NCBI RefSeq assembly: GCF_025717535.1
Contig: NZ_JAJIRO010000001.1
Location: 620,001-684,000 of the forward strand
DNA length: 64,000 nucleotides
Reading direction: 5' to 3'
Source: Paucibacter sp. Y2R2-4
GTDB taxonomy: Bacteria; Pseudomonadota; Gammaproteobacteria; Burkholderiales; Burkholderiaceae_C
Below, one piece after another: positions 44,663 to 52,661 of this stretch. How positions within the stretch are numbered: the stretch's first letter is position 1; every line of letters begins with the position of its first letter. Made by a program: the position numbers and the translations under genes. The notes beneath the pieces are model-generated. The model worked only from the letters and a program-made list of their open reading frames with translations, did no database searches and was not told the DNA's origin.

Positions 44663-44773
44663 CGGGAACAGCGGGAACACGGGAACGGCAAGGCGCAAAC
44701 CCGCATGAACACTGGCGTTTTCTGTTCCCGTCACCGGCTGAAGGCTGTTCCCGCCAATACATGCACGGGAACA
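44663..44773. repeat. Iteron cluster A: six CGGGAACA-type repeats
   Basis: CGGGAACA or its complement occurs at 44663, 44672, 44723, 44746 and 44766, with CGGGAACG at 44680. The first three are direct with 8-9-base spacing; two inverted copies follow, then one direct copy. The same octamer forms cluster B at 52213-52348. Candidate replication-origin or initiator-binding sites. Confidence 0.6.
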
Positions 44774-44785
44774 ACTCAAGGCGTC

Positions 44786-45640
44786 TCATGCGCTGACGAA
44801 GCTCCAGGAGTCGGTCTTGGTGAGTCGCACCCGCTCGGCCTTTAAAGCGAAGGAAAGGTTGTCAAGGTGGAGTTGCCAAACGTGAATGTTTGGGGCAGCT
44901 TCCGCCAGCCATTCGGCGACTTGCTTCCGTTGATTGTTTCCTATGTCAGCACCCAATAAAACACCCTTCAGTGCCGGTAGAGGGTAAGTTTGAACCCGGA
45001 CTGCCTCACTCCCTGCATCTGTCGGAAATCGAAAGTCTCTCCATTCGTCCTCGTATCGCCACACATCATGTTTTACACAAAGCGCTTGCTGCATACGTTC
45101 TTGTTGCGCCTCGTCGTCCGCAGGATCCTGCAGACCGCAAATTTTTGGGCGTAGCGGCGAATAGTGAACTCGATGCAGTTTTTCGAAGTACTCGTGCCTG
45201 CCGTCGAAGCACAAGCTTATGCCTTGGTGCTTTGAGGCATAGTGCGCCCACATGAGGGAATGTTTACCGCGCGAAGATAAGCACAGCACGCCAATCGTGC
45301 CAACAGCCTCCCTTAGAAGTTGATTCTGTGCCCTCCTGGTAGATGGCTCTTGAAGTTTCTGCAAGTACTTGACTAGGTCTTCTTGAGTCAGTTTTTTCAC
45401 CTGGTCTGCCGGTAACCCTCTCCGGCTCAGGCTTTCGACCAGGCGCCTTTGTAGGCGGGCTGGCGTAACACCGCTGGCGTCATGAACTGGCGAACAGTCG
45501 AACGGGTCGTTGAACTTCAAAGGACTCTGGTAGTAGAGCTTCTGTGACACCAGGGCTTGGCGAGTGAACTCAATGCTCCGTTCATCAAGGCTAAGGTACT
45601 TAAAAACATGCCTCGGCCGATGTTCTTTTCGATTGTTCAA
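44786..45640 (-). CDS. DUF2971 family protein (island cargo)
   Basis: A 284-residue protein of the DUF2971 family, recognised by VFKYLSLDERSIEFTRQALV near the N-terminus, SPLKFNDPFDC, and GVLCLSSRGKHSLMWAHYAS followed by KHQGISLCFDG in the middle. No function is established; the family is frequent in mobile and defence-rich regions. I chose the TTG at 45640 because GGAGG lies four bases before it and the family N-terminus follows soon; the ATG at 45679 (297 residues) is an alternative. It is the last gene of the island operon, close after the primase gene. By eye its G+C content is visibly lower than that of its neighbours, suggesting separate acquisition. Confidence 0.75.
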   Translation of the reverse strand: MNNRKEHRPRHVFKYLSLDERSIEFTRQALVSQKLYYQSPLKFNDPFDCSPVHDASGVTPARLQRRLVESLSRRGLPADQVKKLTQEDLVKYLQKLQEPSTRRAQNQLLREAVGTIGVLCLSSRGKHSLMWAHYASKHQGISLCFDGRHEYFEKLHRVHYSPLRPKICGLQDPADDEAQQERMQQALCVKHDVWRYEDEWRDFRFPTDAGSEAVRVQTYPLPALKGVLLGADIGNNQRKQVAEWLAEAAPNIHVWQLHLDNLSFALKAERVRLTKTDSWSFVSA

Positions 45641-45699
45641 ATGACCTCCAAACGGGCATATTGCCCGGCTGCAGATCATAAAAAACTGGCCTACCTAGT

Positions 45700-48600
45700 T
45701 CACAGTTCATCCGCAAAAATGCTTGGCTTGATGTGATAGACCGGCGCCAGGCCCATTCCGGGCAAGCGCTGTTTGCTGGTCGTCCGGTCTTTCTCATGGC
45801 GCAGATGCCCGCGCCGCTTCAGTAAAGTCGCCACCGCCCCAGCATCAAAGCCCTTGGCTACTTCCTGGCGGAAGGACTCAGGCAGCACCATGAATTCAAC
45901 TTGAGCTGAAAGCCGCTCGTTTGATTCGGGGGCGCTGTGACGCTCCAAGTAGTCGGTAGCTGCATCGAACTTCAGTGGTGTTCCACATTCGTCCACCAAC
46001 CGCTTGAAACCGGCCCGGTAGGGTGTGTTCCCCCGGTGGTCATCCATGGCCCGATGGCTCCAGGTAAACAGCGCATCTCCGTTCTTCTCAAGCCAGGCCT
46101 TCACCTGGCGCAGCATTGAGGCCTCTTCGCCGTTATCCATGTGGCCACGCGCACCCAGCCAAGCATCAAAGCACTTCCGCACGGCAGCCGAGGCCTCCCC
46201 TGCCTGCCAACCCGTGATGCCCGCCCGCGTTGCCAGCTCGCCCGCCACAGCAACCACCGCAAAGCGATTGCCAACGCGGAAAACCTGCTGCGCCGCTGCA
46301 GCCGGCACAAGCGCCGACTTCTGAGCCTCGATCAGCGGCCCCAGCTCGGCCGGCAGTGTATCGAAGCACCCGGCCAGCCATTCCACCCAGGCCCGGCCGG
46401 CTGAGCCGTAGTGCTGGCCAGCGTTATGGGCGATGCCATCGGCCAAAGCCTGTGCAGAGCTGAAGCCATGCAGGCATTCAAGACCGCCCATGCCAGCGCC
46501 CGCGTCTAAGGGTATATCCACAAAGCGGACCTCTTGCCCTGCCCGCATGTCCTTGCCAGCCTGGCGCATGTGGTCACCAAGGCCCAGCTCGCCCGAAGAC
46601 AGGAACAACAGCCGCCAGGTGCGCCGCCGCTTGGCCAGGCCGCCACGGGTGGCCCGCCCCTTCTCTTGCTCATTGGCCAGCATGTAGGCGCATTCGCCGG
46701 CTACCTTGGGGTCGAGCTGGCCGAACTCATCAAGGATCAACAGTGAGTCACTGTGCTGCACGGCCGTAGCCTCCAAGGCGTTATCCGTGGTGCGCCAGCG
46801 CTGCATATAGGCGGGCGGTCCGTACACGCTGGCCGCCACCTTCAGGGCCGTGGTCTTGCCTCCGCTGGAGTCGCCCCGGTACTGGAAGCCGCCGCTCTCC
46901 ACACCTGCCAGGCGCAACAGCGGCCCAGCAAATGCACAGCACAGCGCAAACATCAGGCGGGAGTTACCTACGGCCAGCGCCGCCACGGCATCACGCCAGG
47001 CCACCAGCTCGCCCCGCTGCTTGTACTGGTCATCAATGCCGCCCTCGCTTTGGTAAACATAGCGCTGGCCCTCGGCCTGGCCGATGCTCCCCGAAGGCAA
47101 GACATACACGCCACCATGCCAGCCCACCCGATCCGTGCTTATCGCACGGGCCGAAATGCGCCGGGTGTCGATATAGCGGGCCAGCAGATTGCGGGCCTTG
47201 GTTCCTGGCGCTATCTGTAGACCCATAGCCCGAAGATAGCCAGCCCACTCGCTACCCTCGCCGGCCAGCATCTGCGCAGGCATTGCCCAGGCCTTGGAAT
47301 TTCCATCCGGGTCTTTGAACTCCAGCAGATAGCCCCAAGCCTCCGCGCCATCGTTGCGAGTCTTTGCGATCACTTCCAGGCGGGCGCACACCCATTCGGG
47401 CTTGCGCTCGTTTCCCTCAGCATCACGCGACACGAAAAACAAGCCCTCGGCCGACAAGTGGAAGGGGTCCGCAGGGTCTTGCCCATCTTGGCCGCCTCCA
47501 CCCTTCCCCCCATGCCCACCAGAAGAACCGCCCGCGCTTGCAGCGCTGTCAGCCTGGCGCTTCGGCAGATGCACTACTTTGCTGGTCCCCTTGCTCGCTC
47601 TCGCTGCGGCCGATTTCTCAGGCGCCGTAGCATGGCACTCAAGATCAGGCCTTGGGTCCGCTGCATCAGGCCTTGGGGCCAGGCTCGCCTCTGCGGGCGC
47701 ATTCGACACCGCAGCGACCGGCAAAGACTCCACGGCCGCATTCACCAGCGAAGCCACCTTCTCCAAACCGGCCGCCGCGTGCAAGTCGTTGAAGTCGTTA
47801 CAACCACTGTCCGGGAACACTTCGCCGGCCACTGCGCCGGCCGCTTTCATGGCTCTCAATACTTGAGCCGAAGCAACCCTGCCCGGATTCTTGCCGGTCC
47901 GCTCAGCCGTGGCCGTATCGTCATCACCGCACACCAAGAAGGCCGCGCCAGGGTAGACCGTGCGCAGCTCCTTGGCTACTGCGACAAGGTTGCCTGCATC
48001 AAAGCACACCGCCACAGGTCGCCCCGAAGCCTCATGAATGCTGGCCGCCGTGGCGTAGCCTTCAGCCAGGCACAGCACTGCAGCGCCGGCCGGTTCACCC
48101 AACCAATGCAGCATGCCGGCCTTGCGCCCGCCTGAGAGAAAGCGCTTCTCACGCCAGCCCCGCGCCTCTTGCTCAGGGGTAGGCTTGGCCGGGGCGATGC
48201 GCTGCACGTTCTGCAGTTCACCGGCCGCATTGCGCATGGGCACCAGCAGCATGCCGTCTGCAAGATAGCGCACCCCGAAGCCCTGCACACCCTTGCGGGC
48301 CAAGTACGGGCTAACGCCTGTTTGCAGCGCATCGCCCCACAGCTCGGCCGCATCCTTGGCCGCCTGCTCGGCCCGCTTTCGGTAATCGGCCGCCTCGGCT
48401 TCGCGTTGCTTGCGCTTGCGCTCGGCCTGGCGCTCTGCTTCGGCCAGGGCCTCTGGGCTTGGCTGTGCATGCGCCTGCATGTTGTCCGCATCTGGAAAGC
48501 GATAGCCATGGTCTTTGGCGATGCCAAACAATGTGCCCACCGTGACGCGCCCGCCTGCCTTGATGCTGCGCCAAGTATCTTTGGCCGCCGTGGCGCTGTA

Positions 48601-48777
48601 GTCGCTGCCCTGCTGGCTCCAGCTGTCCCACAGTTCGAAACCATCGGCGCCCAGCTCGGCTTTCACAGCCATGGCCAAGCGCACCCAGGTTTCGCGGTCT
48701 ACATCGGGAGGGATGCAGGCCAGGGCATCACGCACCAGGGCAGGCGTAATGACCCGCCCGGCTGTTTTCTCTGTCAT
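45700..48777 (-). CDS. Primase-helicase with Toprim and DUF927 domains
   Basis: A 1,025-residue replication protein of the element. The N-terminus resembles the primase C-terminal-type PriCT domain (VRDALACIPPDVDRETWVRL). A Toprim-like region follows (LCLAEGYATAASIHEASGRP; FLVCGDDDTATAE, about 250-310), then a charged/Gly-rich linker (about 400-445), and a DUF927 P-loop helicase-like domain with Walker A GDSSGGKTT (about 670) and Walker B SLLILDEFGQLD. This layout corresponds to the alpha replication protein of P4-type satellites and integrative elements. The ATG at 48777 overlaps the preceding gene's TGA (ATGA), which fixes the start over the upstream ATG at 48816. It probably acts at the CGGGAACA clusters. 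Confidence 0.9.
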   Translation of the reverse strand: MTEKTAGRVITPALVRDALACIPPDVDRETWVRLAMAVKAELGADGFELWDSWSQQGSDYSATAAKDTWRSIKAGGRVTVGTLFGIAKDHGYRFPDADNMQAHAQPSPEALAEAERQAERKRKQREAEAADYRKRAEQAAKDAAELWGDALQTGVSPYLARKGVQGFGVRYLADGMLLVPMRNAAGELQNVQRIAPAKPTPEQEARGWREKRFLSGGRKAGMLHWLGEPAGAAVLCLAEGYATAASIHEASGRPVAVCFDAGNLVAVAKELRTVYPGAAFLVCGDDDTATAERTGKNPGRVASAQVLRAMKAAGAVAGEVFPDSGCNDFNDLHAAAGLEKVASLVNAAVESLPVAAVSNAPAEASLAPRPDAADPRPDLECHATAPEKSAAARASKGTSKVVHLPKRQADSAASAGGSSGGHGGKGGGGQDGQDPADPFHLSAEGLFFVSRDAEGNERKPEWVCARLEVIAKTRNDGAEAWGYLLEFKDPDGNSKAWAMPAQMLAGEGSEWAGYLRAMGLQIAPGTKARNLLARYIDTRRISARAISTDRVGWHGGVYVLPSGSIGQAEGQRYVYQSEGGIDDQYKQRGELVAWRDAVAALAVGNSRLMFALCCAFAGPLLRLAGVESGGFQYRGDSSGGKTTALKVAASVYGPPAYMQRWRTTDNALEATAVQHSDSLLILDEFGQLDPKVAGECAYMLANEQEKGRATRGGLAKRRRTWRLLFLSSGELGLGDHMRQAGKDMRAGQEVRFVDIPLDAGAGMGGLECLHGFSSAQALADGIAHNAGQHYGSAGRAWVEWLAGCFDTLPAELGPLIEAQKSALVPAAAAQQVFRVGNRFAVVAVAGELATRAGITGWQAGEASAAVRKCFDAWLGARGHMDNGEEASMLRQVKAWLEKNGDALFTWSHRAMDDHRGNTPYRAGFKRLVDECGTPLKFDAATDYLERHSAPESNERLSAQVEFMVLPESFRQEVAKGFDAGAVATLLKRRGHLRHEKDRTTSKQRLPGMGLAPVYHIKPSIFADEL

Positions 48778-48974
48778 GAGCCGCCGCCTTTCATGAATCC
48801 CCTTGCTCGCATCCAAGCTTGGGCCTCGCTCAAATCCAAAACTCCAACCCTTGCCTTGGCCGGCGCACTCATTGCCAAGCGAATCTGGCGAATGAATGGG
48901 TTTGAAGAAAACGCCAAAGCAGGGGAAGCTTTGCGGCCAGTGTTCTTTTCGTGACTCGGCTTGCGGGCGCTCAT
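48774..48974 (-). CDS. Small hypothetical protein, 66 residues
   Basis: A short basic protein (MSARKPSHEKNTGRKASPAL) with no recognised domain. The gene is credible because GGAGGT lies six bases before the ATG, the start overlaps the previous gene's stop, and its own stop overlaps the primase start (ATGA at both ends). The C-terminal part ARVGVLDLSEAQAWMRARGF could be a short helix. Too short for family assignment. Confidence 0.6.
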   Translation of the reverse strand: MSARKPSHEKNTGRKASPALAFSSNPFIRQIRLAMSAPAKARVGVLDLSEAQAWMRARGFMKGGGS

Positions 48975-49291
48975 GGCTGCACCTCCGAACCCTTGAGCTT
49001 CAAGGCAATAGGACTGCCGGGCATGGCATGGAAGTGCGGAACGAAGTCCCAGCAAACCGCCTCAGGGAACAGAAAGAACCGCTGCTCGGTGGTGTAGCCG
49101 TCCGCGTAAACAAAGGCATCAAAGCTGGAGTCCACCGGCTCACCGGCCGCAGCCAAGCGGGCGACGATTTCAGCCACAGCAGACACGCGGCAGGCCTTGG
49201 CAATCTCACTGCTCAAGGCGCCGGCTTTTCCTTTTGACGCCAGAAAGCGCTTCACTCGCTGGCTCTCGGCCGCAATACGCCGGGCGCTCAT
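48971..49291 (-). CDS. Hypothetical island protein, 106 residues
   Basis: Starts MSARRIAAESQRVKRFLASK and contains LSSEIAKACRVSAVAEIVAR followed by LAAAGEP, a possible winged-helix-like segment, and an aromatic C-terminal part (YTTEQRFFLFPEAVCWDFVP). AGGAGGT lies six bases upstream of the ATG at 49291. Coupled to the genes on both sides by four-base overlaps. A DNA-binding accessory role would fit the helical pattern but is not shown. Confidence 0.65.
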   Translation of the reverse strand: MSARRIAAESQRVKRFLASKGKAGALSSEIAKACRVSAVAEIVARLAAAGEPVDSSFDAFVYADGYTTEQRFFLFPEAVCWDFVPHFHAMPGSPIALKLKGSEVQP

Positions 49292-49470
49292 GGCTGCACC
49301 TCCTGGCCTTCCAAGCGGTTCAGCAAGGGCAAGGCCACCTGCCAAGACATGCGGCCACGCAAGGCCGCCTTGAGGACGATTCGACGCGCCACACGGCGCA
49401 AGTAATGAGCGGGGGCACCCTCGGTAGGGCGTGGCAAAGCGGCAAGCATGCCGCTGGCTTTGGTAGTCAT
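49288..49470 (-). CDS. Small hypothetical protein, 60 residues
   Basis: A basic peptide (HYLRRVARRIVLKAALRGRM) ending in EVQP like the next gene. The ATG at 49470 has a GGAG about nine bases upstream. The frame is open back to 49842, but the upstream part has no ribosome site and overlaps the next gene's end. Its stop overlaps the start of the 106-residue gene by four bases. Confidence 0.5.
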   Translation of the reverse strand: MTTKASGMLAALPRPTEGAPAHYLRRVARRIVLKAALRGRMSWQVALPLLNRLEGQEVQP

Positions 49471-49783
49471 GGTTTCAGGCTCCGTGATGAGCTGCTGGAA
49501 ACCACCGCCCCACGTTTTCAAGCGCAGGGGGTGGGCGGGATGTTGAAAACACGAATCACGTCGTGCGGCCACCCTTACGGATAGGCCCATCCCGCCCATA
49601 ACTTGGAAGTCTGGACGTGACAAAGCCGCTCTGTCGGGGCGGCTAACCGCGTGATTTGAGGTGTTTTCAAGCACCTGTCGGGAATGTAGCACGCTGTGCC
49701 TTTTCATGGTCTGGTTCATCGAGTCGCGCTCAAGTAGCGCGGGCGCATTGGGCCTGAGATGGCTCAAGCTGGGCGAGGTGCAA
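49471..49783. other. 313-base region inside the island operon
   Basis: No convincing gene. It carries three copies of an octamer as GTTTTCAA (49514, 49663) and its inverse TTGAAAAC (49544), described as a finding; these may be regulator sites before the downstream gene block. Confidence 0.4.
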
Positions 49784-50386
49784 TCACTCAGGTTCTGCCG
49801 TACTGTCTGCCTGCCAGAAAAGCCCCGGTTTGCTCTGAACAACGAGGCGGCCGGTGTCCTCCCAAGTGATGCGCAAGACCTCGCCGCCAGGTACGCCAGG
49901 CGAAGGCGGCAGAGTCAGGACTTGGGCGCGCAAGCGTTCCCCATTGAATGCCGCAGGCGAGAGACGAAGGCCACCAGGCCGCCGCATTTCGTGACCGTCT
50001 CGCGGCTCCAGAATCGCAGCATTGGCAAGGAAGTCAGCCCCATCACAGAGCGCACGGAAGCAGGCCCAGCCCCTAGCCTGGCTTGGGTCGCGTTTGAGCG
50101 CATCGCCAATCAGGTTCAGCAGCCGGCGACACAATGCCGCATCCGACAAGGGCCATGGTTGAGGCCCAGGGTCATAGCCTTTTGGGAACAAAGGAAGATA
50201 GCCGGCATCGGGGTTCCGCTCCAATGCATCGCAGGCCGCTTGCAGCAACGCGATCCCAGAGTAGGAGGCCCGAAGCAAGACAATGAGATCCCGCGCAATT
50301 GGAAGATCAACGGCAGTATCCATACTGCTCAGGATTGCCAACGGATCAAGACGGCGGCCGTGGGTTTGGACCGGAGCGGCGCTCAT
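49784..50386 (-). CDS. Hypothetical island protein, 200 residues
   Basis: Not recognised. It begins MSAAPVQTHGRRLDPLAILS, has a helical N-terminal half (ARDLIVLLRASYSGIALLQA) and a C-terminal half rich in beta-type residues (PGGEVLRITWEDTGRLVVQS). GAGGGTG precedes the ATG at 50386, which overlaps the AlpA-type gene's stop by four bases. The frame extends upstream to 50509 through the AlpA gene without added meaning. No membrane segment or signal peptide. Confidence 0.65.
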   Translation of the reverse strand: MSAAPVQTHGRRLDPLAILSSMDTAVDLPIARDLIVLLRASYSGIALLQAACDALERNPDAGYLPLFPKGYDPGPQPWPLSDAALCRRLLNLIGDALKRDPSQARGWACFRALCDGADFLANAAILEPRDGHEMRRPGGLRLSPAAFNGERLRAQVLTLPPSPGVPGGEVLRITWEDTGRLVVQSKPGLFWQADSTAEPE

Positions 50387-50670
50387 TGCTGCGCACCCTC
50401 GCCGCCGGATACACCAAGCACAGAGGCATTGCCGCCGCTCTGTGCGTTCACCCCAGAAACTGAGGCGATACGGTCTTGGACCCACTGCAGGACGGCGGAT
50501 TCCGGCCAAGCCACGCAGCGGGGCGTGACCTGCACGCAGCGCGGGAATTGGCCGCGCTTCATAAGTAGGTAAATGGTGGACTTCTTCATGCCTGAAGCGG
50601 TTTCCACATCAGGAAGCCGCAAGAGGCGGTCACGTTTGATCTGCGGGCGGTTTTCGGATACGAGTTGCAC
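50383..50670 (-). CDS. AlpA-type helix-turn-helix regulator
   Basis: A 95-residue DNA-binding protein of the AlpA/MerR-like excisionase group. The core is RLLRLPDVETASGMKKSTIY followed by LLMKRGQFPRCVQVTPRCVAW, with a winged-helix pattern, and PESAVLQWVQDRI. In P4- and CP4-type elements, AlpA proteins activate integrase/excision or act as excisionase. It is followed with a four-base overlap by the 200-residue gene. A tail of about 25 residues rich in Gly/Ser is dispensable-looking. Confidence 0.85.
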   Translation of the reverse strand: MQLVSENRPQIKRDRLLRLPDVETASGMKKSTIYLLMKRGQFPRCVQVTPRCVAWPESAVLQWVQDRIASVSGVNAQSGGNASVLGVSGGEGAQQ

Positions 50671-50736
50671 TTTGTTGACTCCATCAAGACCCCGAGGGGC
50701 AATGACGGAATGCTCGGCGAGGATGCCCGGAACGGG

Positions 50737-51696
50737 CTAGCAGATTCCGGTTCCGTTCCGGGTTCCGGCCTCTACTGGCCAAGAGGGCACACGCTGTTTA
50801 TTGAGACTTTCGCGGGCTTCGTTGCCTTGGGTGATGCGCTTCGTCAACGTACGCCAGGCATTGGCCCAGCCCTTGTTTGCCAGCTCGGACAAGGCCGCTT
50901 CTTTGCCCAAGCCAGCAGCTATCAGCGCGTCATAGGCGGTGATGAAAGCCACGGCGTCAGCTATCCTCCAGGTCTTCCCGATGACAAAGCCATCGGGCGG
51001 CGAGGCCGTCGCAAGGGCCGCAACCTGCCTAGCCTTGATCGCCGCCGAGTCCACACGCACAACCGGGGCCGGCATCAGCGCTGGCCACAGCCGCACCGCG
51101 TCCGCATCCGACACCCCCAACACCGCCCCAGGGGCTAAGCCTGGCGGCCGGTCTACAGCATTGATACGGCCAGCCTTCAGGTTCTCTAGCCAGTAATTCA
51201 GCAGCCATGCATTGGCGTTCCGTTCCGCATCCTCTGCCGTCGAGTCATTCAAGTTCAAACGCAGCTTGCCGACTCGTTTGGCGCTCGGATTCGGGCTCAA
51301 GTAGTGCGGCGCTTCGTCACATGGCAAAACAGGACCCGGCGAGGCCATGCCCCACCCATGGGCATGACTGTTCCGTAATGCGTAGGCCGAAAGCCTCTCG
51401 GCAGGCCTTACGGGATGCAGCACCAGCAAAGATGAAGAGTCTTCTTCCGCCAGCGCCGCCAGCAGCTCGGCCATCGCATCAAGCGGGGCCGCCCGCTTCG
51501 CCTGTCCCATTGGCTGCAAGTAAGCCAACAGTCGCCGCGCCGGTTTGCCATCGAACCAGCGCGGCGCCTCAGCCGCAGCCGCTTTCGCTTCCTGCAATTC
51601 GCTGGCAGGAGTGGCACAGGGCCAGGCTCTGAGGTATTGCCGCACCGCCCCTTGCGCATGACGCTGCAGCGCGGGCAAGTCATATTCCTTCAACAT
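50737..51696 (-). CDS. Hypothetical island protein, 319 residues
   Basis: Not recognised. Starts MLKEYDLPALQRHAQGAVRQ with an AGGGGGA ribosome site. Visible segments: ALDAMAELLAALAEED-like helix near residue 75, VGKLRLNLNDSTAEDAERNA near 145, PGLAPGAVLGVSDADAVRLW near 185, and GFVIGKTWRIADAVAFITAY near 240. It is the first gene of the rightmost operon of the element and lies next to the region with iteron cluster B. No membrane segment, signal or catalytic motif was seen. Confidence 0.6.
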   Translation of the reverse strand: MLKEYDLPALQRHAQGAVRQYLRAWPCATPASELQEAKAAAAEAPRWFDGKPARRLLAYLQPMGQAKRAAPLDAMAELLAALAEEDSSSLLVLHPVRPAERLSAYALRNSHAHGWGMASPGPVLPCDEAPHYLSPNPSAKRVGKLRLNLNDSTAEDAERNANAWLLNYWLENLKAGRINAVDRPPGLAPGAVLGVSDADAVRLWPALMPAPVVRVDSAAIKARQVAALATASPPDGFVIGKTWRIADAVAFITAYDALIAAGLGKEAALSELANKGWANAWRTLTKRITQGNEARESLNKQRVPSWPVEAGTRNGTGIC

Positions 51697-52212
51697 AGGT
51701 CCCCCTGCCCCTGCCGAAAAAGCACCGCGCCGCCTGGCAGGGTTTCAGGCTTGCCGGCTGTAGCTAGCAGCCGGAGGCGCGGTGCAGCCGCGATCCTGCA
51801 GAAATGTGCGGAACAAGTGACGCCCAGTTGTTCCGGGCGGCGGCGTAAGGGGCCGGGGAGCTGCCACCCGCGCCACGCTTCCGCCCGCGTCCGTAAAGCG
51901 CCAAGGAAGATGCGGCCCAAACGAGCTGGGCACCGTCTCAGACGGACGCAACACGGCCGACGCGGACCTTTCCAACGGCTGCCGTACTCGTCGTGCGTCG
52001 CACGTTGGCGGACGCTAGCGGAATCCCTTGGACTGTTGCGTGTTGCCTATCTATAGGGGCCATCAGCTAGAGGCATGCTGCGGCTTAAATCACCCGCAGA
52101 GCGAACCAGGCCGGAAGGACCCAAGACCTTGCGCCGCCGTCAGCTCTGCCAAGCGATCGACTGCCTCAATAGATCAGAAAGAAGTAATGAATATGTTTCT
52201 TCTTCTCTTCTC

Positions 52213-52348
52213 TGTTCCCGTGTTCCCGCTCTGTTCCCGCTCTTGTTCCCGTACTCTCCTGGCGCACCTGGCCGCCCGCTAACCCGCATGGTTGCTGGCT
52301 TCCGCTAAGAATCACCGGCCAGCTTGCCCGCCTGTTCCCGCGTTCCCG
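52213..52348. repeat. Iteron cluster B: six CGGGAACA-type repeats
   Basis: TGTTCCCG (complement of CGGGAACA) at 52213, 52221, 52232, 52244 and 52333, and CGTTCCCG at 52341, all in one orientation. The first four are 8-12 bases apart. Together with cluster A this makes twelve copies in the element. Confidence 0.65.
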
Positions 52349-52396
52349 TGAGTTTTCTGTGTCCCCAGCCATTTTTCTGGAGGCGGACACCTCAAA

Positions 52397-52473
52397 ACAC
52401 GGCGCGAAAGGATGCCGGGCACCACCCCCACCCCGCGCAGGCAGCAAAAAGGGCCTTGCGGCCCTTGACTGAA
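52397..52473. repeat. 77-base direct repeat, copy 1
   Basis: Nearly identical to 52565-52641 (offset 168). Contains the hairpin AAGGGCC-TTGC-GGCCCTT (52449-52466) with an A-run that gives a T-run on the minus strand. Confidence 0.8.
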
Positions 52474-52564
52474 ACTTCCTGCTAACTGCCCGCAATCAAG
52501 CGGCCCTGACCTGTTTCGGCACGACCGTGGCACTCTCCCCCCTGTTTCAGCAAGACCATGGCAC

Positions 52565-52641
52565 ACACGGCGCGAAAGGATGCCGGGCACCACCTCCACC
52601 CCGCGCAGGCTCCAAAAAGGGCCTTGCGGCCCTTGATTGAA
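52565..52641. repeat. 77-base direct repeat, copy 2
   Basis: Second copy, 21 bases beyond the integrase stop. The few mismatches to copy 1 lie outside the hairpin stem. Confidence 0.8.
52614..52634 (-). terminator. Integrase terminator
   Basis: Seven-pair hairpin AAGGGCC/GGCCCTT with loop TTGC (52617-52634) followed on the minus strand by five T's. It lies 28 bases after the integrase stop. A second equivalent copy is at 52446-52466. Confidence 0.75.
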
Positions 52642-52661
52642 TCGCCCAGGACGGCCCTCAG

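Larger units (their letters stand above)
44379..44785. other. Left end of the integrated element, no gene
   Basis: 407 bases without a credible gene. In order: terminator repeat, a seven-pair hairpin with GCGA loop (CTCTGCC 44483-44489, GGCAGAG 44494-44500), a degenerate ssrA-3'-like segment (about 44504-44526), two TTGCCCCCA motifs, and six CGGGAACA-type iterons. The order terminator, second hairpin, ssrA end parallels the right end (54071-54165). Confidence 0.6.
51697..52661. other. 965-base region with repeats, no credible gene
   Basis: Between the 319-residue gene and the integrase. Short open frames cross the repeats but have no ribosome sites or family similarity. It contains iteron cluster B, two 77-base direct repeats each with a hairpin, and a smaller 20-base repeat between them (about 52511-52532 and 52542-52564). 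Likely a control/replication region. Confidence 0.6.

Noticed and set aside
44663-44773. CRISPR array
   Set aside because: Repeats are 8 bases with irregular spacing and mixed orientation, not CRISPR-like.
52166-52495. 109-codon minus-strand frame in the repeat region
   Set aside because: Runs through iterons and the 77-base repeat, with no ribosome site.
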